Assembly: GCA_946480525.1 (NCBI GenBank)
Contig: CAMLLA010000095.1
Coordinates: 1 to 11,595, forward strand
Direction: 5' to 3'
Origin: an uncultured Asticcacaulis sp.
GTDB taxonomy: Bacteria; Pseudomonadota; Alphaproteobacteria; Caulobacterales; Caulobacteraceae
DNA length: 11,595 nt
Positions 1 through 9,576 of this stretch are shown here, piece after piece; positions within the stretch are counted from its first letter, which is position 1; every line of letters starts with the position of its first letter. The translations under genes and the position numbers were made by a program. The notes beneath the pieces are model-generated. The model had not been told where the DNA came from. It did not search any database and was given only the letters and a program-made list of their open reading frames with translations.

Positions 1-44
1 ACCCCTTGCTCCAAACGGGGTCTTCAATGCCGGGGAGTGTATTC

Positions 45-536
45 ATGCTTATTTCACGTCGCAGCCTTATTGCGTCCACGGCGGCTATCGCCGGGACGTC
101 GGCCCTGCCAGCCTTCGCAGCCGAGCCGTTTGTCGTCTATGACGACGAACTGAAAAACGGCTGGCAAAACTGGAGCTGGGCGAAGACGGAACTCTCGGTT
201 CCGATCGGTGGCGCCAAACCCATCAAGGTCGAGGGCGATCCGTGGTCCGCGCTCGGCCTGGGCCACGAACCGTTTTCGACAGCGCCGTACACCAAGCTGA
301 CCTTCTTCATCAATGGCGGGCTTGAAGGCGGACAGAACATCGCGATCAAGGCATTGGCCGACGGCAAGGCGATCGAATCCAACTGCCTTATCACACTGAA
401 GCCGAAGTCATGGCAGCCCGCGGCCATCGCGCTCAAGGACTTCGCCGCCGAGAACAAGACGATCAATGGTCTCTGGTTCCAGGCCCAGGCCAATGCCTAT
501 TCGGCCTACTACATCACGAAGATACAGTTTGAATAG
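45..536 (+). CDS. Small secreted protein with twin-arginine signal peptide, function unknown
   Basis: The product has 163 residues. I start it at the ATG at 45 because GGGGAG lies about 7 bases upstream and this places a compact signal peptide at the N-terminus. The signal has a twin-arginine S-R-R-S-L-I motif at residues 4-9, a hydrophobic Ala-rich stretch to about residue 20, and a cleavage site near AFA-AE (after residue 25 or 26). Export by Tat to the periplasm or outside is therefore likely. The mature part, about 137 residues, is rich in aromatic residues and in alternating hydrophobic patterns, with NGWQNWSW near its start and a C-terminus of strand-like segments. This suggests a single all-beta, jelly-roll-like domain of the type found as carbohydrate-associated modules, but I see no catalytic motif. 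That fold is an inference from composition. An in-frame ATG at 27 is an alternative start. No operon partner is visible; the next gene lies behind a highly structured spacer. Confidence 0.8.
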   Translation: MLISRRSLIASTAAIAGTSALPAFAAEPFVVYDDELKNGWQNWSWAKTELSVPIGGAKPIKVEGDPWSALGLGHEPFSTAPYTKLTFFINGGLEGGQNIAIKALADGKAIESNCLITLKPKSWQPAAIALKDFAAENKTINGLWFQAQANAYSAYYITKIQFE

Positions 537-556
537 CTGAGGCGCAGCATGGCGTG

Positions 557-606
557 CCGCATAAGCGTCTAGAGACGCTTCGGAGCTCCGACATAACCTT
601 ATGCGG
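557..606. repeat. Nested inverted repeats in the spacer after the first gene
   Basis: An outer perfect 9-bp inverted repeat, CCGCATAAG (557-565) and CTTATGCGG (598-606), encloses two further palindromes: AAGCGTCT-AG-AGACGCTT (563-580) and the 10-base CGGAGCTCCG (581-590). The outer left arm and the first inner palindrome share three bases, so they cannot both pair fully; this gives either a three-way junction or alternative folds. No T-run follows on either strand, so it is not a classical intrinsic terminator. It could be a dispersed palindromic repeat, a processing site or an operator. Only one copy is seen in this window. Confidence 0.6.
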
Positions 607-625
607 ACAACACTGGATTTGGCGA

Positions 626-653
626 GGCGGTGGTTATATGTGTAACCACCGCC
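626..653 (+). promoter_or_regulatory. Perfect 11-bp stem-loop just upstream of the aminopeptidase start
   Basis: GGCGGTGGTTA (626-636) pairs perfectly with TAACCACCGCC (643-653) across a 6-base TATGTG loop. Only TTT follows, so termination would be weak at best. The right arm ends 6 bases before the ATG at 660 and 21 bases before the ATG at 675. The stem also contains the GTG at 630 that would give the longest reading frame, which argues against that start. Its role could be attenuation, mRNA stability, or a repressor operator; the sequence does not decide between these. Confidence 0.55.
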
Positions 654-674
654 TTTCGCATGTCCGAGACAGCC

Positions 675-2506
675 ATGACCGCTGATTCTGCCCATCCCGT
701 TTTCCAGACCTATGACGTCACGACCCACCCGTCGCAGGGCGTCGCCAATGTCGCGGCCTTGCGCAGGGAAATGGCGGCGCAGGGCCTCGACGGCTTTATC
801 GTGCCGCACGAGGATGAGCATCAGAACGAGTACCTGCCTGACGCCAATGAGCGCCTGGCCTGGGTATCGGGCTTTACGGGATCGGCCGGCGCGGCGATCG
901 TCTTTAGCGACCGCGCCGTCCTGTTCGCCGACGGTCGTTATACGTTGCAGTCGCGGGAACAGACCGATCCCTCGGTCTTCGACGTCAAGGATTTTCACGC
1001 CGCCGCCCTGGCCGACGAACTGCTGGGTGTCGCCGCCGGCAAGGTCGTCGGCTATGATCCGCGCCTGGTTACGCCGGACAGCTTAAGCCGCCTTCACGCT
1101 GCCGCCAAAGCCGCCGGGGTCACGCTGAAGGCCGTCGGCGTCAATCCGCTCGATGCCGCCTGGGGCAGCGCCCGCCCGGCCCAGCCCGCCGCGGCGATCG
1201 TGCCGCAACCGCTTGATTACGCCGGCCTGTCGTCGCCGGAAAAGCGCGCCCAGATCGCGCGTAACCTGACCGCCAACGGTGTGGCGGCAGCGCTGATCAC
1301 TGCGCCGTCGTCACTTGCCTGGCTGTTCAACATTCGTGGCGGCGATGTCATCCGCTCGCCCCTGCCGCTGGGGCAGGCCGTCCTCAAGGCCGACGGTAGC
1401 GCTGAATTGTTCGTTGAGCCCGTCAAGATCTCCGAAGGCCTGCTCGAATGGCTGGGCAACGAGGTCAGCGTCAAAACGCCCGCCGACATCCCGGCCAGCC
1501 TGCGCGCATTGGAAGGCGAAGCCGTGCTGATCGATCCGGCTCAGTCGTCGGCCTTCTGGTTCGAAGCCCTGGCCGCGGCCGGCGCCACGCCGGTTGCGCA
1601 GGATGATCCCTGCCTCCTGCCACGGGCCTGCAAGAACACCACGGAAATCGCCTGCACCCGGGCCGCTCATATCCGCGACGGCGCCATCCTGACGACCTTC
1701 CTGCATTGGGTGGCAACGGAAGCGCAAGCCACCCTGCCGACCGAGATCGAGGTGGCGCAGAAGCTGGAAGCATTGCGCGTGGCCAGTGGCGGACTGAAGG
1801 ATCTGAGCTTCGACACCATTTCCGGCTTCGGGCCGCATGGCGCCCTGCCCCACTATCGCGTCAACAGCAACAGCAATATCCCGATCCAAAAGGGCAACCT
1901 CCTGCTGGTCGATTCCGGCGGCCAGTTCATGGACGGCACGACCGATGTCACCCGCACCATGGCCATTGGTACGCCCAGCGCCGAACACCGACGCATGTTC
2001 ACCCTGGTCCTAAAGGGACACATAGCGCTGGCGACTGTGAAATTCCCGGCCGGCACGACAGGTACCCACCTTGACGCCCTGGCCCGGCAATTCCTTTGGG
2101 CCGAAGGCTTCGACTATGATCACGGCACGGGTCACGGCGTCGGTGTCTATCTCGGCGTCCACGAAGGACCTCAACGGATATCGAAAGCCTTAAACCGCTA
2201 CGCCCTGCAAACCGGCATGATCGTTTCGAACGAGCCCGGCTTTTATAAAGAAAACGACTTCGGCATCCGCATCGAGAACCTCCAGTTCGTCACCGAAGCC
2301 GTCATCCCGAAGGGCGGTGAACGCGCCATGCACGGTTTCGAAAACCTGACCTGGGCGCCGATCGACCGCGACCTGATCGACGTCGCGCTGCTGACGCCGG
2401 TCGAGCGTGCCTACATGGATTGGTACCATGGCCGCGTGCTGGAACTGATCGGACCGCTGGTCAATCAGGACGTTCGCGCATGGCTGGAAACGGTCTGCGC
2501 GCCACT

Positions 2507-2510
<4 letters not shown>
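675..2510 (+). CDS. Xaa-Pro aminopeptidase (M24B family, long XPNPEP1-like form)
   Basis: This metalloenzyme removes an N-terminal residue that precedes proline. At 611 residues it is the long three-domain form known from eukaryotic cytosolic aminopeptidase P, and it resembles that form more than the roughly 440-residue E. coli PepP. Two creatinase-type N-terminal domains occupy about residues 20-330. The pita-bread catalytic domain follows at about 335-555, then a short C-terminal extension with NLTWAPID and a Trp-rich end. All five dinuclear-metal ligands of the family are visible: D413 (VDSGG), D424 (TTDVTRT), H487 (GTGHGVG), E520 (SNEPGFY) and E534 (IRIENL), with H483 and H496 as likely active-site histidines. 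There is no signal peptide, so it should be cytoplasmic. I chose the ATG at 675 because GAGA lies about 5 bases upstream; the ATG at 660 is possible. Its stop overlaps that of the convergent dehydrogenase. Confidence 0.93.
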
Positions 2511-5382
<2,872 letters not shown>

Positions 5383-5634
5383 TCAATATGTGTCAGGATC
5401 GAATGGTTCGCGTTCGAGCGACTTTTTCGTCAGTTGGTAACATATCCAGATGAGCGACACCACGCCGCCAGCGATCAGGGCCGCCGGATAGGCCGGCCGC
5501 ATATCCTCGATAAAAAAGGCCGAATGCGCGTAGGCCATACCCTTGTCATGAATGATATAGATAGCGGTGCCGCCGATGGTCAGGGCGGCGACGACGGCAA
5601 ACTGAATCACGAAATAGATCAGACGACCGATCAC
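5383..5634 (-). CDS. Small two-helix inner-membrane protein, function unknown
   Basis: The product has 83 residues. Two hydrophobic segments, about 5-28 and 51-69, flank a short loop with charged and aromatic residues (HDKG, FFIEDMRPAYP). The tail is charged (KKSLEREPFDPDTY). Basic residues after the second helix suggest that both termini are cytoplasmic, by the positive-inside rule. I do not recognise the family. It starts with GTG at 5634. That start is supported by the Shine-Dalgarno AAGGAAGG at 5642-5649, spaced 7 bases, which begins inside the recN stop codon (5648-5650). The gene is therefore translationally tied to recN and probably shares its control. The hydrophobic profile, the strong ribosome site and the tight spacing make it a real gene. 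Its position between two DNA-repair genes does not by itself show a repair role. Confidence 0.85.
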   Translation of the reverse strand: MIGRLIYFVIQFAVVAALTIGGTAIYIIHDKGMAYAHSAFFIEDMRPAYPAALIAGGVVSLIWICYQLTKKSLEREPFDPDTY

Positions 5635-5641
5635 GGCCTTG

Positions 5642-5649
5642 CCTTCCTT
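5642..5649 (-). promoter_or_regulatory. Shine-Dalgarno deciding the GTG start of the small membrane gene
   Basis: On the - strand AAGGAAGG is followed by a 7-base spacer and GTG at 5634. It begins with the last two bases of the recN TAA stop, so ribosomes ending recN could reinitiate here. It is one of the strongest ribosome-binding sites in the window. Confidence 0.75.
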
Positions 5650-7378
5650 ATGCCAGTTCGGCGCTCTTCAACCTCTGCGCCGCCGCACGGGCTTCCGGCG
5701 TGATTTCCGCGCCGGCCAACATGCGCGCCAGTTCCTCAAGGGTCTGCGCTTCGTCCAGGCATTGTACGCTTGAACGCACGCCTTCGCCACCCTCAAAGAG
5801 ATAAGCCGCTTTTGACACCTTCAGGTGCTGGTCGCCGCGCGCCGCCACCTGCGGGCTGTGCGTCACGACGATCACCTGCGAGGTTTGCGCCAGCTTCTTG
5901 AGGCGCAGGCCAACGGCGTCGGCAACGGCGCCGCCGACCCCCTGATCGACCTCGTCGAAGATCATGACCGGCGAGACGGCTTCGTCGCCGCCGCGCGTCG
6001 CCAGCGCCGCCTTCAGTGCCAGGGCGAAACGCGCCAGCTCCCCGCCCGACGCAATCACACCCAGCCCCCCCCATTCGGCGCCCGGGTTGGTCTTGACCTC
6101 GAACTCGACGACGTCACCGCCATTGCTGCCATAGCGCTCCGGCTCAAGCGCCGTGACACGCACGCGGAAGCGCGCCTTGTCGAGCTTGAGCGGCGTCAGC
6201 TCCGCCATGACCGCCGCCGTCAGCGTCTCGCCGGCGGCGATACGGCGCGCGCGCAAGGCATCGACGGCGACATGGAAGTGACCTTGAGCCTCGGCGATCG
6301 CCTTGTCCAGCCGCGCCAGATGCGCATCCAGATCCTCAATTTCGTTAAGCGCCCTGGCGATGCGCGTACGCTCCTTAGGCAGGTCGTCGACCAGCACGCC
6401 CAGCTTGCGCGCCGCAGCCCGCAGGGCAAACAGGCGCTCTTCGACCCTGTCCAGTTGTCCCGGCTCGAAATCCAGACTGTCGGCAGCCTGGTCCATCAGG
6501 GCCAGGGCTTCATCGGCCGCCATCAGCGTACGGTCGAGTGCGTCCGCCGCCGCCGTCAGGCGCATCAGCACCGGGTCCTCGCCGGCGGCCCCCGCCTGAA
6601 TGGCGCGGGTGCGGGCATGATCGAGCGCACGGAAGGCTTTGACGAGGCGTTGCGACAACTGATCTCCGCCCACGGCGTCACGCGCTTCGGTGATATCTTC
6701 GAGCGCACGTTCACCCGCGCCCAGAAGCGCGCGTTCGGACGCCAGTTCCGCTTCTTCGCCAACCTGCGGATTAAGGCGGTCGAGTTCCTGAAGGCGTGCG
6801 GTCAGCTGTTCCAGCTCCGCCTTGTCGCTCTGAACGCGCTTGAGCAGGTCGCGATGCTCGTCCTTCAAGCCTTTCAGCACCTTGAAGGTCTCGGCTACGG
6901 CCGCGCGCTCAGCGCCCGTTCCGCCATAGGAATCGAGCATGCCCAGGTGTGCACGCGCATCAAGAAGACCGACCGTCTCATGCTGGCCATGCACTTCCAG
7001 CAGGCTTTCGCCCAGTGCTTTCAATACGGCCACGCTCACCGGCTGATCATTGACGAAGGCCTTGGAGCGGCCATCCCGCGTCACAACCCGGCGCAGCAGC
7101 AGGGCTTCCCCGGACTCGACACCTAAGCCGCGCTCTTCGAGGAAATCATACAGCGGATGACTGGCCGTCAGCTCGAACTCGGCGGTTACCGATGCCTGGG
7201 ACGCGCCCGACCGAATCAGACCGGCATCGGCGCGCGCACCGGTAGCCAGACCAAGACTATCAAGGAGAATGGATTTACCGGCGCCGGTTTCACCCGTCAG
7301 AACGCTCAGGCCCGGGCGAATATCCAGATCGAGTCGGTCAACAAGGACAACATCGGCAATGGTCAGGCGGGTCAGCAT
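5648..7378 (-). CDS. recN: DNA repair protein RecN (SMC-like ATPase)
   Basis: RecN is a cytoplasmic SMC-family ATPase acting early in repair of DNA double-strand breaks, together with RecA. The 576-residue product has the Walker A motif GETGAGKS at 29-36, and a long central Glu/Ala/Leu/Arg-rich coiled-coil region (about 150-390). The ABC signature SGGEL is at 444-448, Walker B MIFDEVDQG at about 472-480, and the H-loop VVTHSPQ shortly after. Length and motif order match the family. I start at the ATG at 7378 (MLTRLTIADVVL), since RecN proteins begin directly with this strand; the frame extends to 7435 without supporting features. GGACGG lies about 6 bases upstream. A LexA-type box and candidate promoter lie in the 127-base gap after bamD. 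The stop overlaps the Shine-Dalgarno of the next gene, so downstream genes may share SOS control. Confidence 0.96.
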   Translation of the reverse strand: MLTRLTIADVVLVDRLDLDIRPGLSVLTGETGAGKSILLDSLGLATGARADAGLIRSGASQASVTAEFELTASHPLYDFLEERGLGVESGEALLLRRVVTRDGRSKAFVNDQPVSVAVLKALGESLLEVHGQHETVGLLDARAHLGMLDSYGGTGAERAAVAETFKVLKGLKDEHRDLLKRVQSDKAELEQLTARLQELDRLNPQVGEEAELASERALLGAGERALEDITEARDAVGGDQLSQRLVKAFRALDHARTRAIQAGAAGEDPVLMRLTAAADALDRTLMAADEALALMDQAADSLDFEPGQLDRVEERLFALRAAARKLGVLVDDLPKERTRIARALNEIEDLDAHLARLDKAIAEAQGHFHVAVDALRARRIAAGETLTAAVMAELTPLKLDKARFRVRVTALEPERYGSNGGDVVEFEVKTNPGAEWGGLGVIASGGELARFALALKAALATRGGDEAVSPVMIFDEVDQGVGGAVADAVGLRLKKLAQTSQVIVVTHSPQVAARGDQHLKVSKAAYLFEGGEGVRSSVQCLDEAQTLEELARMLAGAEITPEARAAAQRLKSAELA

Positions 7379-7433
7379 AATTAGCCGTCCATGAAATTCC
7401 GGACGACTCACACCAGTTGTCCGCAGCATACGC

Positions 7434-7461
7434 ATTAAAGCGCATTTTGTGCGAAACGCAA
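7434..7461 (-). promoter_or_regulatory. Candidate recN promoter
   Basis: On the - strand TTGCGT (7461-7456) is followed after 16 bases by TTTAAT (7439-7434). The -10-like hexamer differs from TATAAT at one position; the -35 is a weaker match. It would give a leader of about 49 bases before recN. The LexA-type box directly abuts the -35, a position suited to repression. Motif matching by eye only. Confidence 0.4.
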
Positions 7462-7476
7462 GAACAAATAGAGAAC
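7462..7476 (-). promoter_or_regulatory. LexA-type SOS box upstream of recN
   Basis: Read on the - strand the site is GTTC-TCTATTT-GTTC, an exact match to the GTTC-N7-GTTC direct repeat recognised by LexA in alphaproteobacteria, including Caulobacter. It lies in the bamD-recN gap, 84 bases before the recN ATG and next to the candidate -35. recN is a LexA target in many bacteria, which makes a chance match in this exact place unlikely. The match is seen in the sequence; binding is inferred. Confidence 0.75.
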
Positions 7477-7505
7477 CTGACGCAGCCCCGCGCCTTAGCC
7501 GCCTT

Positions 7506-8390
7506 TTAGACGTTTGGGCGCATAAAGCTGAACCAGCCTTTTTTCTTTTTCGTATCAGGGGCTTCCGGGCCTTTTTTCCCGTTAGGGTCCGGCTTCACGG
7601 CTGGCGTATCACCCTTCTCGGTCAAAAGCTTGTAGGCCTTGCCGTACCAGCGATCGCCCGGATAGTTATAGCCAAGCACGGCGCCGACACGCACGGCTTC
7701 GTCGTGCAGCCCCATCATCTCGTTGGCTTCGACAAGACGGTAAAGTGCTTCCGGCGTATGGCTGGTCGTCTGGTATTCGGTCGCGACCGACTTGAAACGG
7801 CCCACTGCCGCCAGCGGCTGGTTGTCGTTCAGATACCAGCGGCCGATCTCCATCTCCTTACCCGCCAGTTGGTCGCGCACCATGTCGATCTTGACGCGCG
7901 CATCGCGGGCATATTCGGTGTCGGGATAGCGGCGTACGACATCGCCCAGCAGGCCCAGCGCCGAAGTCGTATAGGCCTGGTCGCGGCCGACATCGACGAT
8001 CTGTTCGAACGAGCAGATGGCCTTCATGTAATAGGCATAAGGCGTCAGTTCGCTGCCGGGATAGAGATGGATGAACTGATCGGCCGCCTGTGTGGCTTCC
8101 TGATAGCTTCCGCCCTGGTAGTTGGCATAGATGGTCATGACGATCGCGCGGCGCGACCATTCCGAATAGGGGTGCTGACGCTGGACTTCCTCGAAGTACT
8201 GGACGGCGTCCTTCCACTGCTTGTCGTCAAGGCGTTCCATGCCTGTCGCGTACAGCAGTTCCACGGGGCGTTCTTCATAGACCAGATGCTCGGTCTTGCC
8301 GCGATTGGCGCATCCGGTCAACGCAACGGACGAAACCGTGGCCAGTAGAATTACAGCCGCGGAGGTCTTGAGAAGCCGTACAGCGTTCAC
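7506..8390 (-). CDS. bamD: Outer-membrane assembly lipoprotein BamD (ComL family)
   Basis: BamD is the essential lipoprotein of the BAM complex, which folds beta-barrel proteins into the outer membrane. The 294-residue product has a lipoprotein signal: a basic N-terminus, a hydrophobic core and lipobox ALTGC with lipidated C27. The Ala at mature position +2 predicts outer-membrane targeting. The rest carries TPR-type helical repeats from about residue 40 (ERPVELLYATGMERLDD, then HPYSEWS, FIHLYPGSE and RRYPDTEYARDAR), the characteristic BamD pattern. The last roughly 40 residues form a Lys/Pro/Gly-rich tail ending GWFSFMRPNV, which makes it longer than E. coli BamD (about 245). The start is GTG at 8390, with AAGGG about 9 bases upstream; no ATG start is available upstream of the signal. 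It sits between lpxC and recN, joining it to envelope genes. The 133-base gap before it leaves room for its own promoter. Confidence 0.95.
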   Translation of the reverse strand: MNAVRLLKTSAAVILLATVSSVALTGCANRGKTEHLVYEERPVELLYATGMERLDDKQWKDAVQYFEEVQRQHPYSEWSRRAIVMTIYANYQGGSYQEATQAADQFIHLYPGSELTPYAYYMKAICSFEQIVDVGRDQAYTTSALGLLGDVVRRYPDTEYARDARVKIDMVRDQLAGKEMEIGRWYLNDNQPLAAVGRFKSVATEYQTTSHTPEALYRLVEANEMMGLHDEAVRVGAVLGYNYPGDRWYGKAYKLLTEKGDTPAVKPDPNGKKGPEAPDTKKKKGWFSFMRPNV

Positions 8391-8410
8391 GCCAGATAAC
8401 CCTTTTCCCT

Positions 8411-8429
8411 GGCGCCTTATACCGGCGCC
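8411..8429 (-). promoter_or_regulatory. Small hairpin in the bamD leader
   Basis: Two GGCGCC hexamers (8411-8416 and 8424-8429) can pair across a 7-base loop, about 20 bases upstream of the bamD start. No T-run follows, so termination is unlikely. Because GGCGCC is itself a palindrome, the match may be chance in GC-rich DNA. The rest of the 8391-8523 gap holds a GANTC site (8438-8442) and no clear promoter. Confidence 0.3.
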
Positions 8430-8523
8430 TCGCCATAGAATCTTTGCTCACTGCACTTTTCGAAGAAAGCGCCCCAGTGGCGGATACATCTACACGAGGG
8501 CAAGGCCCGCGCCAACCGGAGAA

Positions 8524-9417
8524 TTAGCCGACCTCGGCCAGATCCGCGCCGCGTGTGACGATACGGTAGCTATCCGGGGCCGACAATAGGGCGCGAACAA
8601 GGGCATTATTAAGGCCGTGACCAGCACGGATTCCTTCAAACCTGCCAATAATCGGCATGCCCAGGACGTACAGATCGCCGATGGCGTCCAGCGCCTTATG
8701 ACGCACGAATTCATCGGCAAAACGAAGGCCGCCTTCGTTCAGAATGGTGTCGCCGTCGATGACGACCGCGTTGTCGAGCGATCCGCCACGCGCCAGACCG
8801 GCTGCACGCAGGGCTTCGACGCCCTGCAGGAAACCAAAGGTGCGCGCCGCCGCCAGTTCGGTGCGGAAGGTCTCTTCGGTAATGACCAGGTCGACGGCCT
8901 GATGACCGATCGGGCTGTTCGGAAAGTCGATTTCGAAACGCACTTCGAAGCGGTCGCACGGCAGCAAGGCTGCACTCTTGTCGTCTTCGACGACTTCGAC
9001 GGCTTTAAGGATTTCGATCGCCATCTGGGGCGTGCCCTGGCGGCGGAAACCGGCCTGGTCGAGGATCTGGACGAACGGCAGCGAAGAGCCGTCCATGATC
9101 GGAACCTCAGGACCGTCCAGTTCAGCATAGACGTTGTCGATGCCCATGGCGGCAAAGGCGGCCATGACGTGTTCGATGGTCGAAACCGAAACGCCGGCGT
9201 CATTGGTGATGACGGTGCCGAGGCGCGTCTGGGTGACATTGTGCGCCAGCGCCGGCACGCGGTTGTCGCGGTCGGTCACGTCGGAGCGTACGAAAACAAC
9301 ACCGGTACCTGCCGGGGCCGGACGCACGACCATGCGCACCGTAGCTCCCGTATGCAGGCCGATGCCGGCGATGATCGCGGCACGCGCCAGGGTCTGTTCG
9401 TTCTGATCAGTAACCAT
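8524..9417 (-). CDS. lpxC: UDP-3-O-acyl-N-acetylglucosamine deacetylase LpxC
   Basis: LpxC is the zinc enzyme that removes the acetyl group from UDP-3-O-acyl-GlcNAc, the committed step of lipid A synthesis, in the cytoplasm. The 297-residue product matches the family length (E. coli 305) and has the family landmarks: GIGLHTG near 18-24, E82-H83 in STIEHVMAA, zinc ligands H240 and D244 in VRHKALDAIGDL, and the catalytic H267 in AGHGLNN. H83 is the third zinc ligand. These correspond to E. coli E78, H79, H238, D242 and H265. The chosen ATG at 9417 gives the normal N-terminus; the frame extends to 9462 with an Arg-rich stretch running up to the terminator T-run, so that is not the start. The Shine-Dalgarno is weak. 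Standing directly after ftsZ is a conserved arrangement, but here a strong terminator separates the two. Confidence 0.96.
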   Translation of the reverse strand: MVTDQNEQTLARAAIIAGIGLHTGATVRMVVRPAPAGTGVVFVRSDVTDRDNRVPALAHNVTQTRLGTVITNDAGVSVSTIEHVMAAFAAMGIDNVYAELDGPEVPIMDGSSLPFVQILDQAGFRRQGTPQMAIEILKAVEVVEDDKSAALLPCDRFEVRFEIDFPNSPIGHQAVDLVITEETFRTELAAARTFGFLQGVEALRAAGLARGGSLDNAVVIDGDTILNEGGLRFADEFVRHKALDAIGDLYVLGMPIIGRFEGIRAGHGLNNALVRALLSAPDSYRIVTRGADLAEVG

Positions 9418-9462
9418 GTTGATGCGAAACCTGCTCCGCCCTCGCCCCCGTTGGCTGGGCAC

Positions 9463-9491
9463 AAAAAAAGCGAGGACAACCCTGTCCTCGC
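9463..9491 (-). terminator. Intrinsic terminator after ftsZ
   Basis: On the - strand a perfect 9-bp stem, GCGAGGACA paired with TGTCCTCGC (arms 9483-9491 and 9470-9478), encloses a 4-base GGGT loop and is followed directly by seven T's (9469-9463). It is a textbook rho-independent terminator for transcripts coming from ftsZ, 75 bases beyond the ftsZ stop. In the other direction no T-run follows. It ends only 45 bases before the lpxC ATG. Confidence 0.9.
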
Positions 9492-9496
9492 CTTAA

Positions 9497-9525
9497 TTGA
9501 TAGGGGTTTAGGCGCCTGATCTCAA
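9497..9525 (-). promoter_or_regulatory. Possible lpxC promoter upstream of the terminator
   Basis: On the - strand TTGAGA (9525-9520) and TATCAA (9502-9497) are 17 bases apart. Start of transcription would fall at about 9490, at the first base of the terminator stem, so the lpxC message would carry that hairpin at its 5' end. Neither hexamer is a full match and the AT-rich gap could give this by chance. No better promoter is visible between ftsZ and lpxC. Confidence 0.25.
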
Positions 9526-9549
9526 ACGAACTTGTATTTCCGTTTGTAA

Positions 9550-9576
9550 CGCTAACCAGTGGGAACTTAGTTAGCG
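9550..9576 (-). repeat. Inverted repeat spanning the ftsZ stop codon
   Basis: CGCTAAC (9550-9556) and GTTAGCG (9570-9576) form a perfect 7-bp inverted repeat with a 13-base loop containing the ftsZ TAA (9567-9569). A second weaker pair, CAAACG (9523-9528) and CGTTTG (9541-9546), lies just beyond. They could protect or fold the ftsZ 3' end before the terminator, or be chance. Confidence 0.35.

Noticed and set aside
1..21. ACCCC...GGGGT inverted repeat at the left edge
   Set aside because: Only five base pairs with an 11-base loop, cut by the window edge; too weak to call.
630..659. Upstream GTG start for the aminopeptidase
   Set aside because: The GTG at 630 lies inside the left arm of a perfect 11-bp stem and has no ribosome site; family alignments from memory do not need the extra residues.
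5825..7126. 433-codon open frame on the + strand
   Set aside because: It is the antisense shadow of recN and has no domain or start signal of its own.
8617..9519. 300-codon open frame on the + strand
   Set aside because: It is antisense to lpxC and runs through the ftsZ terminator; lpxC has all catalytic residues, so this frame is a shadow.
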